DNA from: Bacillota bacterium
Lineage (GTDB): Bacteria > Bacillota > Desulfitobacteriia > Desulfitobacteriales > JAJXUE01
Length of the DNA: 8,992 nucleotides
Reading direction: 5' to 3'
Assembly: GCA_021786555.1 (NCBI GenBank)
Contig: JAJYNB010000087.1
Location: 1-8,992, forward strand
Below, piece by piece: positions 1 to 5,580 of the stretch; the first letter of the stretch is position 1, and every line of letters begins with the position of its first letter. A model generated the notes under the pieces. The model had not been told where the DNA came from and searched no databases. It saw only the letters and a list, made by a program, of their open reading frames with translations. The translations under genes were made by a program, and so were the position numbers.

Positions 1-644
1 CTTCCATCGGAAAGGCCCGAGGTAGGTTTGTATGTTATGATGCCAGTTGAGGCATTGAACGCAGCTGGGACTTGAGCATTGTCAGTTGTAGCCACAATTG
101 AGGATGCATCAATGGTATCATTATCAGTAACTTGAACTGAAAAACCACTCTTGTCGGTGGTTACGGCTCCGTTCACCGGGTTTGGTGACGTAAAAACAGG
201 TATCTGACTTACAGTGATAGTCCACTGATTGGTAGTAGAGTTTCCATTATTGTCTGCAATGGTAACCGTCACTGTGTGTGACCCATCATGTAGGTTGTGC
301 GTAGTACCGACTATGGTACCACTAAGATAACTGTCAACTACCCAATAATTACTTCCGTCGAAATTCACTTCATCATGACCACGGTACGTGAAAGTAGTGG
401 AAATAGGTTGACCATCAATTTGTATGATGGCACTGTTGCTATTTAGCTGAACCGTTGAGGAAGCCGAAAACCATAGAATAGGCCAAGCGGTTGAGTAATA
501 CGTACCTGAAGTTAACGTCAAAGAGGGACCGTTAGCAGCTAAGGCGTGACTAGTAACAATCATTTGAACAGTAACGGCAAGAAACAGCATGAGTACTGCC
601 AGAGCCTTCCTCCATTTAACAGATTCTCTAAAAATCTTTTCCAA
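1..644 (-). CDS. Exported protein with Ig-like repeats (5' part, runs off left edge)
   Basis: The minus strand is open from about position 662 to the window edge; the 3' end lies outside. I place the start at the TTG at 644-642 because a GGTGGAG Shine-Dalgarno sequence sits about 5 nt upstream; an in-frame ATG at 662-660 has no good ribosome site. The N-terminus has several Lys/Arg residues, a hydrophobic stretch (about residues 14-30) and an A-L-A/A cleavage motif near residue 36, a classic Sec signal peptide. The mature part is rich in Thr, Ser, Val and Asn, with few charged residues. It contains a DGSHTVTVTIADNNGN segment typical of bacterial Ig-like or fibronectin-like beta-sandwich repeats; a second repeat begins around residue 140 (IPVFTSPNPVNGA). 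No catalytic motif, haem motif or Cys pair is visible in this part. The gene is divergent from the two-component pair. A surface or extracellular multidomain protein is likely; its specific function is unknown. Confidence 0.75.
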   Translation of the reverse strand, partial: MEKIFRESVKWRKALAVLMLFLAVTVQMIVTSHALAANGPSLTLTSGTYYSTAWPILWFSASSTVQLNSNSAIIQIDGQPISTTFTYRGHDEVNFDGSNYWVVDSYLSGTIVGTTHNLHDGSHTVTVTIADNNGNSTTNQWTITVSQIPVFTSPNPVNGAVTTDKSGFSVQVTDNDTIDASSIVATTDNAQVPAAFNASTGIITYKPTSGLSDG

Positions 645-705
645 ATTTTCTCCACCCCCCATAAAATGAGAAAGGACCGCAATGGACTTAGCCTGGACTA
701 CACTC

Positions 706-730
706 ATTTTAACTTTCCCTTGTATGTCAA
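706..730 (-). promoter_or_regulatory. Possible promoter for the divergent Ig-like protein gene
   Basis: On the minus strand a perfect TTGACA -35 hexamer (730-725) is followed by TAAAAT (711-706). The spacer is only 13 bp, well below the usual 16-18, so this pairing may be wrong or the promoter weak or activator-dependent. It would leave a leader of roughly 55-60 nt before the TTG start. No TTCAT repeat array like the one at 3122 is visible here. Confidence 0.25.
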
Positions 731-898
731 ATAATTCGATCAATTACCAAAATATTCTCTTTCAGGTCTATTTATCCTTCTAATGAAATTACTGGTTTTA
801 TCTACATTAATTTACAATTTTCGAGTTTTGTATGGATACTGAGGTTTGTCTGCATCCCTGTAGACTTTAAACTCATAACACTTTTTTGCTTGCTAAAC

Positions 899-927
899 TT
901 TCCTTCTGACCAAAGCTCCTGTAAAAT
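899..927 (+). promoter_or_regulatory. Weak candidate promoter for the two-component operon
   Basis: TAAAAT (922-927) is a good -10 hexamer. The sequence 17 bp upstream is TTTCCT (899-904), a poor match to TTGACA. A start site just before 940 would give a leader of about 25-30 nt. The GAAAGG Shine-Dalgarno sequence at 946-951 lies 10 nt before the ATG at 962. The rest of the roughly 300-base divergent gap (663-961) is AT-rich and shows no ORF, RNA gene or clear regulator site. Confidence 0.3.
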
Positions 928-961
928 AGCCTTAAACTGATTTCCGAAAGGCCGGTTTTCA

Positions 962-1654
962 ATGCGAATACTACTTGTAGATGATGAAAAGAAGATTGCT
1001 AATGTTCTTAAGGCTTATCTCCAGCAAGAGGGCTTCAACGTCACTGCAGCATATAACGGTACTGTAGCATTACAGTTATTTAAGGAGAATCTTTACGACC
1101 TAATCATTCTTGACCTCATGCTTCCTGGACTTTCCGGAGAAGAAATCTGCCAGGAAATTCGCAAACGGTCTTCGGTCCCTATTATCATGCTTACAGCTAA
1201 GGTTGAAGAGGATGACCGAATCCAAGGACTGAATCTTGGAGCAGACGACTACATCGCCAAACCATTTAGTCCGAGGGAAGTTGTAGCACGGGTTAAAGCC
1301 GTGTTACGTCGCACAGGTTCAGAAACAATTCCTCTTGCTGATTGTATTTCTTATGACAACGGACTCACCATTGATAGCGTTCGCCACGAAGTGCGTAAGA
1401 GTAACGAAATTATTGCTTTGACTCCCACGGAATTTAAGCTCCTAGGTGTTCTGGCTAAATATCCTGGCAGGGTGTTTTCCCGCTCACAATTAATAACAAT
1501 AATTCAAGGCTACGATTTCTACGGGGATGACCGTGTTATTGATGCCCATATTAAAAAACTTCGCCAAAAGATTGAAGTAAATCCAGGGAATCCGAAAATA
1601 ATCCTGACTGTTTATGGCGTTGGTTATAAGTTTAATCAAGACATGGAGTACTGA
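962..1654 (+). CDS. OmpR/PhoB-family response regulator
   Basis: A 230-residue two-domain transcription factor of the usual family length. The receiver domain (about 1-115) has the acidic pocket D7-D8, the phospho-acceptor D51 in the LILDLMLPG context, T78 and K100 (KPF), so all the switch residues are intact. The C-terminal winged-helix DNA-binding domain (about 125-226) shows the family features LTPTEFKLL, GRVFSRSQL, the DDRVIDAHIKKLRQKI recognition region and the closing TVYGVGYKF. Its cognate kinase starts 2 nt after its stop, so the two are surely co-transcribed and translationally coupled. Its likely target is the four-repeat array at 3122-3165, because head-to-tail dimers of this family bind direct repeats with 11-bp spacing. 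The signal cannot be read from this protein; the paired kinase and downstream genes suggest extracytoplasmic soft metal, which is inference. Confidence 0.95.
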   Translation: MRILLVDDEKKIANVLKAYLQQEGFNVTAAYNGTVALQLFKENLYDLIILDLMLPGLSGEEICQEIRKRSSVPIIMLTAKVEEDDRIQGLNLGADDYIAKPFSPREVVARVKAVLRRTGSETIPLADCISYDNGLTIDSVRHEVRKSNEIIALTPTEFKLLGVLAKYPGRVFSRSQLITIIQGYDFYGDDRVIDAHIKKLRQKIEVNPGNPKIILTVYGVGYKFNQDMEY

Positions 1655-1656
1655 AA

Positions 1657-3021
1657 ATGCATAAGAAGTTATTTCTTTCTACAATTGGCATAATTCTTTT
1701 GACACTAATTTTAAGCATAGTCTCAGTAAATTTCGTTTTTAGGAGACAGTTCGCAGACTACGTTACCCAGTCAAATGAAACGATGCTTAAGCAGTTACCC
1801 TCGCGCCTGAGTGCCATATATTTGAAAAACGGCTCTTGGGATACTTCCTCATTAGAGGAACTGGACAGTAGTCTCCCGATGGAAGCCTATGTTACCCTCA
1901 AAGACCCTGGTGGAAACATTATTGCCAAGTTAGAAAACCCCATGAATGCCATGCATACGCACACCGGCATGCTGAACATGACTGGCATGGATTATACGGT
2001 TCAAGCATGGAAAACTCAGGAGCTGCCAATTTCAGGTCCGCAAGGAATAATTGCTGTAGCCGAAATCCGCTATCCAACCAGCGCAAGAATATTGGATCCG
2101 CAAGATGCATCGTTTTCGTCTGAGATCTTCAATTCCCTAATTCTGGCCGGAACACTTTCCCTCATCATCGGCGCAACGCTAAGCTATCTTGTAAGCCGAC
2201 GCCTGGTTTCTCCTCTTCGCTCTTTAACAGAAGCCGCTTATCGCATCGGAGCGGGAAACTTGGACGAGCGTGTTGCCAGCAAAACGACTGACGAAGTTGG
2301 CTGGCTCGCAAAAGCCTTTAATTCAATGGCAGACAATTTGAAACGCCAGGAGAGGCTTCGCAAGCAATTTACAGCTGATGTTGCGCACGAACTGCGAACA
2401 CCGTTAACCTCAATTCGCAGCTATATAGAAGCATTTCAAGACGGTGTACTCCCTGCTGATCCCGAAAACCTTGCTTCTATCAACGAAGAAATTGGCCGCC
2501 TCGTCGGTTTAGTAGGCGACCTTACTGAATTGAATGTGGCCGACATGGGAGCTTTGGCAATTTCACCTCACCCTATTGATTTAAAAATCGTTATAGATAA
2601 GGTGGTTCATCACTTATATCCTGCCATTCAGGATAAGGGACTCAACATAAGTACTAAAACCCTCAGTGCTGAGGTTCTGGGAGACGAGCACCTCCTTACA
2701 CGACTTCTTTATAACCTGATTGATAACTCCTGCAAATACACCGAGCCGGGCGGCCTCATCAACGTTGAATTAGACAGCTTAAGGGACACTGTTCAGGTGA
2801 AAATTCAGGATACCGGAATTGGAATCCCAAAATCCGCAATACCGTTGATTTTTGAACGCTTCTACCGGGAAGATCAATCGCGGACTCGGGAGACTGGCGG
2901 CAGCGGAATTGGTCTTGCTTTAGTAAAACAGATTGTGCTCCTTCATCAAGGCACAATAACCGTTGAAAGTGAAGTTGGTCACGGCAGTATATTCACTGTA
3001 ACACTGCCAAAAGGAATGTAA
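1657..3021 (+). CDS. Membrane sensor histidine kinase with Met/His-rich sensor segment
   Basis: A 454-residue HAMP-HisKA-HATPase kinase. Order: transmembrane helix about 5-27; extracytoplasmic sensor about 30-156; second helix about 157-179; HAMP linker about 180-232; HisKA dimerisation domain with phospho-acceptor H244 in DVAHELRTPL; ATP-binding domain with the N box (N353, N357), G1 box DTGIGI (385-390), F box around FERFYRED (399-406) and G2 box GGSGIGL (414-420). All catalytic motifs are intact. The sensor region has a short cluster of soft-metal ligands: M96, M99, H100, H102, M105, M108 and M111 within 16 residues. Extracytoplasmic Met/His clusters are known from copper and silver handling proteins, so Cu(I)/Ag(I) sensing is a reasonable inference. 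Translation starts at ATG 1657 with GGAG at 1645-1648 inside the end of the regulator gene. The kinase presumably phosphorylates the regulator encoded just upstream. Confidence 0.95.
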   Translation: MHKKLFLSTIGIILLTLILSIVSVNFVFRRQFADYVTQSNETMLKQLPSRLSAIYLKNGSWDTSSLEELDSSLPMEAYVTLKDPGGNIIAKLENPMNAMHTHTGMLNMTGMDYTVQAWKTQELPISGPQGIIAVAEIRYPTSARILDPQDASFSSEIFNSLILAGTLSLIIGATLSYLVSRRLVSPLRSLTEAAYRIGAGNLDERVASKTTDEVGWLAKAFNSMADNLKRQERLRKQFTADVAHELRTPLTSIRSYIEAFQDGVLPADPENLASINEEIGRLVGLVGDLTELNVADMGALAISPHPIDLKIVIDKVVHHLYPAIQDKGLNISTKTLSAEVLGDEHLLTRLLYNLIDNSCKYTEPGGLINVELDSLRDTVQVKIQDTGIGIPKSAIPLIFERFYREDQSRTRETGGSGIGLALVKQIVLLHQGTITVESEVGHGSIFTVTLPKGM

Positions 3022-3029
3022 AAGCTAAT

Positions 3030-3068
3030 AAAACGGGCATCAGATTACACTTTCTGATGCCCGTTTTT
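3030..3068 (+). terminator. Strong intrinsic terminator after the kinase gene
   Basis: A perfect 15-bp inverted repeat: the left arm AAAACGGGCATCAGA (3030-3044) pairs with the right arm at 3053-3067 across the 8-nt loop TTACACTT. The right arm ends in a T run (3064-3068) and the left arm begins in an A run, so it could act in either direction. It starts 9 nt after the kinase stop codon and separates the two-component operon from the effector genes, which therefore need their own promoter. Confidence 0.93.
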
Positions 3069-3121
3069 GTATTAATAACGGAAATATTCCTGCCGAACAT
3101 GATAAAAGCCTTTCGGTTACA

Positions 3122-3165
3122 TTCATAAGAAATTCATAAGTCTTTCATGGTACGGTCATGTTCAG
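3122..3165 (+). promoter_or_regulatory. Four 11-bp direct repeats: likely response-regulator binding array
   Basis: TTCAT occurs at 3122, 3133 and 3144, and the near-match GTCAT at 3155: four head-to-tail units with an exact 11-bp period. The units are TTCATAAGAAA, TTCATAAGTCT, TTCATGGTACG and GTCATGTTCAG. One-turn-spaced direct repeats are the known target geometry of PhoB/OmpR-type regulators, each pair of half-sites holding one dimer. The array ends about where a -35 element would lie relative to the -10 at 3185, the position expected for an activator that compensates for a poor -35. The regulator encoded about 1.5 kb upstream is the obvious candidate; binding itself is inferred. Confidence 0.75.
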
Positions 3166-3181
3166 CGAATACACTGGGACT

Positions 3182-3190
3182 TGTTATATG
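3182..3190 (+). promoter_or_regulatory. Extended -10 promoter of the Met-rich protein operon
   Basis: TG at 3182-3183, one base, then TATATG (3185-3190) forms an extended -10 element. The matching -35 region (about 3161-3167, TTCAGC) is poor, fitting activation from the adjacent four-repeat array. Transcription would start near 3197, with the GGAGG Shine-Dalgarno sequence at 3209-3213 and the TTG start at 3225. Confidence 0.5.
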
Positions 3191-3224
3191 TTGTGAATCG
3201 AAATGATTGGAGGCGTAAAAACAA

Positions 3225-3704
3225 TTGAATGTTAGAAAGGGTATCTGTTTAGCAGTGTTAAGTCTTAGCATACTTTTGGGGCTGGCTGCCGTTTCTCTGG
3301 CCGACGACATGAGCGGCATGGACATGGGTGGCATGAACATGGGCGGAAATTCAACGGTACAGAGGGCTCCCTCTGCTAAGGCACAGGATAACGCTGGAAT
3401 GTCAAACGGCTCACAAAATCAGCCCGCTGCAGCTTCAATGCAAAGTGGTCAAAATGAGAATATGTCAGGTATGGACCCTAATATGCCGGGAATGGATATG
3501 AATGCCAACCCCGTACCTCATAAGGCAGGATCGGGAATGGATCCTAATATGCCCGGAATGAGCAGCGGGACATCTGCCGGGCACAGCGGCAATGGGACTG
3601 CCGCAGGAGTTAACTCTGCTGTTGTAGGAGGCTTTTCGGCGATCAACTTACTCGTGATTACTGCCGCTGGCATACTCAAATACAAGAAAGGGACCCCCAT
3701 TTAA
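3225..3704 (+). CDS. Exported, C-terminally anchored methionine-rich protein, putative Cu(I)/soft-metal binder
   Basis: 159 residues, starting at TTG 3225 (GGAGG 11 nt upstream; an in-frame TAA at 3216 excludes an earlier start). Residues 1-26 form a signal peptide ending S-L-A/D. The mature chain has 15 Met and 2 His (H99, H120) but no Cys. The Mets lie in MxM, MxxM and MxxxM patterns: 29-39 (M-S-G-M-D-M-G-G-M-N-M), 80-92 and 105-112; the nonapeptide GMDPNMPGM occurs twice (82-90, 104-112). The linkers are Gly/Ser/Asn/Gln-rich and probably disordered. A C-terminal hydrophobic helix (about 132-151) is followed by KYKK, which would stay inside, leaving the Met-rich part outside on a single anchor. 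Met thioethers are known Cu(I)/Ag(I) ligands in CusF, CopC and Ctr1-type proteins, but no known family fold is visible. Metal binding or methionine-based oxidant scavenging are both possible. It has its own controlled promoter and is followed by the ferredoxin gene. Confidence 0.8.
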   Translation: MNVRKGICLAVLSLSILLGLAAVSLADDMSGMDMGGMNMGGNSTVQRAPSAKAQDNAGMSNGSQNQPAAASMQSGQNENMSGMDPNMPGMDMNANPVPHKAGSGMDPNMPGMSSGTSAGHSGNGTAAGVNSAVVGGFSAINLLVITAAGILKYKKGTPI

Positions 3705-3713
3705 ACGAAAAAT

Positions 3714-3733
3714 GTCATCCGGAAATCGATGAC
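3714..3733 (+). other. Short hairpin in the Met-rich/ferredoxin gene gap
   Basis: GTCATC (3714-3719) pairs with GATGAC (3728-3733) around an 8-nt loop. It lacks a T run and is too short for a confident terminator. It lies in the 105-nt space between the two effector genes, where it could affect mRNA stability or read-through. No separate promoter is obvious in that space, so I treat the two genes as one operon. Confidence 0.25.
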
Positions 3734-3809
3734 CCAGTCGACCTAAAAGTAAAGTTTGTCGTTTGCGTATGACCTAAAGGTCCCGAACGTTTTGCAGGGA
3801 GGAAATTTG

Positions 3810-5207
3810 ATGTCAATCGCTAAAAAAGTGAAGAGCAAAACAGTTAATGCTCCGGAACCACCGCTGAAGAACGATTTGCTGCGCAATAAAACTGTTAAAG
3901 CGATGCTTAAAAGCCGCTTGTTCCCTGGAATCATTCAACTACCCGTTCTACTCGTTTTCTCCTTTATCGTATTTGAACTCATGGCAGGACCGGGTGACGC
4001 CCATGACAACTTTGGCACTGCGGCAACATGGGTTCTTTGGTGGCCCCTTATTCCCATTATTTTCGTCATTCTCGGACGTTTCTGGTGTGCTGTTTGTCCT
4101 TTTGCCACTGTGAGTGATTGGGTACAGAAATTTGTAGGAAATAATCGCCCTGTACCCAAATTTCTCAGGAAATATGGCATCTGGCTCATTGATATTTTCT
4201 TTATCCTGATCACATGGGCTGATCATACCCTCGGAATTGTCGAAAATCCAAGAGGTTCCGGTTTTCTCCTTCTGCTCATCACTACGGGCGTAATTGCCTG
4301 CGGTGCATTCTTTGAGCGCCGTACCTGGTGTCGTTACTTGTGCTTCTTGGGTGGACTATCGGGTAACTACGCACGCTCAGGAGGTCTTGAACTTCATGCT
4401 ACTCCGGAAAAGTGCACGAAATGTACTACCCAGTCTTGCTACAAAGGCAGCGGAAAGGTTGCAGGCTGCCCTATGTTTGAGTTTCCTCGTGTAATGGACA
4501 GCATGGCCCGCTGCAACCTTTGTGCAAATTGCATTAAGACTTGCCCTAACGATTCAATTCACTTGACCCCCCGTGTTCCTACTAAAGGTTTATGGTTTAT
4601 TAGAAAACCAAAACTTGAGGAATCATTCCTGGCAATTGTCATTATGGGTATAGTATTTGTCCAGAACATTACCATGTTGGACATCTGGCAAAATGCTCTT
4701 GCAAAACTTGAAAACTTCGTTGGCACAAAGAATTACTTTGTGACCTTTACGATTACGTTTATTATCGCTATGGCCTTGCCAGTGTTGGCTTTGTTGTTAA
4801 GCAGTTTTGCCGCAAAGTTAGCCAACTCAAGAAGTGTGCTGGAAAACTTTGCCCGTTTTGGCTACGCCTTGATTCCTTTGGATTTGGCGGGCCACATTGC
4901 CCACAACCTGTTCCACTTGCTGGCTGAAGGCAAATCCGTAATATTTACCTTCGTAGAGTTGTTCGGAGCTACCCTGCACCAGCAGTCAGATGCCTTTGTA
5001 AGCGATTCGACTATACAAATTTTGCAGTTTGTCCTGATTGCCTTTGGTACTTTTGGCTCAATCTTCGCTGCCTACAAAATCTCAAAAAATAATTTCGAGT
5101 CGGAAAAGAAGACCGTCTCCAGTTTTATACCCTATGCTCTTCTTTGTCTGGTATTCGCAGCCATCAATCTTTATCTGTTTACACTTCCAATGGCTATGCG
5201 CATGTAG
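3810..5207 (+). CDS. NapH/NosR/CcoG-like membrane protein with two [4Fe-4S] clusters
   Basis: 465 residues from ATG 3810, preceded by GGGAGG at 3797-3802. I predict nine membrane helices (about 41-60, 74-92, 123-141, 149-167, 272-290, 309-333, 348-372, 402-422, 437-459), N-terminus in and C-terminus out by the positive-inside rule. Cys pairs typical of the NapH/NosR/CcoG family lie at membrane borders: C93-A-V-C96-P and C174-R-Y-L-C178 in a TWCRYLCFLGGLSG context. A cytoplasmic ferredoxin domain follows: C202xxC205, C210, C220-P, then C235xxC238xxC241xxxC245-P, eight ligands for two [4Fe-4S] clusters. A late helix carries H362, H365 and H369, possible haem or metal ligands, and the chain ends in M-x-M-x-M (M461, M463, M465), probably outside. 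Relatives pass electrons across the membrane: NapH to nitrate reductase, NosR to N2O reductase, CcoG reducing copper for oxidase assembly. No terminal reductase is encoded nearby, so electron delivery to extracytoplasmic metal or to the Met-rich protein is my inference. Confidence 0.85.
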   Translation: MSIAKKVKSKTVNAPEPPLKNDLLRNKTVKAMLKSRLFPGIIQLPVLLVFSFIVFELMAGPGDAHDNFGTAATWVLWWPLIPIIFVILGRFWCAVCPFATVSDWVQKFVGNNRPVPKFLRKYGIWLIDIFFILITWADHTLGIVENPRGSGFLLLLITTGVIACGAFFERRTWCRYLCFLGGLSGNYARSGGLELHATPEKCTKCTTQSCYKGSGKVAGCPMFEFPRVMDSMARCNLCANCIKTCPNDSIHLTPRVPTKGLWFIRKPKLEESFLAIVIMGIVFVQNITMLDIWQNALAKLENFVGTKNYFVTFTITFIIAMALPVLALLLSSFAAKLANSRSVLENFARFGYALIPLDLAGHIAHNLFHLLAEGKSVIFTFVELFGATLHQQSDAFVSDSTIQILQFVLIAFGTFGSIFAAYKISKNNFESEKKTVSSFIPYALLCLVFAAINLYLFTLPMAMRM

Positions 5208-5229
5208 ATGCCGGGATGCAAAAGGCATC
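5207..5229. terminator. Weak hairpin between convergent genes
   Basis: GATGCC (5207-5212) can pair with GGCATC (5224-5229); an overlapping alternative pairs GATGC (5215-5219) with GCATC (5225-5229). Neither has a following T run in either direction, so a terminator role between the ferredoxin gene and azlD is only possible. No better terminator is visible in this 43-nt gap. Confidence 0.2.
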
Positions 5230-5250
5230 AGCCTCAAACCGGTCACCGGG

Positions 5251-5580
5251 TCAAAAAAGTACAGGTTTGAACTGGTTCAACAGTACCACGCTTACAAGAC
5301 CCACAGCTATGGTCCACATCAGGCTCTTGGTCTTATAGGCCACCAAGAAACAGGGAATGGCCGCCAGGAAATAAATATTGCGCCAGCTGAAGCTGACCCC
5401 GTTCTGGCGCAGAAAAATCGTCTGGGCGGTGAGAGCCCCCAGCACCGCCGCCGGAATCAGGCGCAGCCAGCTCAACACCACCGGGTGCAGGTCAATCTTA
5501 TTCAGCACCACCAGCGGCAGCATGCGGGGCAGGTAGGTAACCAGGGCCATTCCCAGGATAATCAGGTAGACTTTTTCCAT
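5251..5580 (-). CDS. azlD: AzlD-like small subunit of branched-chain amino acid exporter
   Basis: 109 residues, the usual AzlD length, highly hydrophobic with about four helices. It shows the family's N-terminal pattern T-Y-L-P-R-M-L-P (residues 15-22), followed by W-L-R-L-I-P-A-A-V-L-G-A-L (38-50). I chose the ATG at 5580-5578: it has a GGTGGA ribosome site just upstream, and the open frame upstream (to 5736) encodes only polar sequence antisense to nothing and overlapping azlC in another frame. The start overlaps the end of azlC by 19 nt, so translation is probably coupled. With AzlC it forms an export system for branched-chain amino acids and their analogues, known from Bacillus subtilis azaleucine resistance; substrate here is by homology. 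Confidence 0.9.
   Translation of the reverse strand: MEKVYLIILGMALVTYLPRMLPLVVLNKIDLHPVVLSWLRLIPAAVLGALTAQTIFLRQNGVSFSWRNIYFLAAIPCFLVAYKTKSLMWTIAVGLVSVVLLNQFKPVLF

Noticed and set aside
645..662. ATG at 662 as start of the Ig-like protein
   Set aside because: In frame but without a ribosome site, and it would turn the strong GGTGGAG site into coding sequence; the TTG at 644 fits better. Not excluded.
3229..3252. ATG at 3229 as the start after the GGAGG site
   Set aside because: This frame stops after seven codons; the TTG at 3225 opens the Met-rich frame with a signal peptide.
3756..3809. Upstream TTG start that would extend the NapH-like protein by 18 residues
   Set aside because: No ribosome site precedes it, whereas ATG 3810 has GGGAGG at ideal spacing, and the extra residues look like translated leader.
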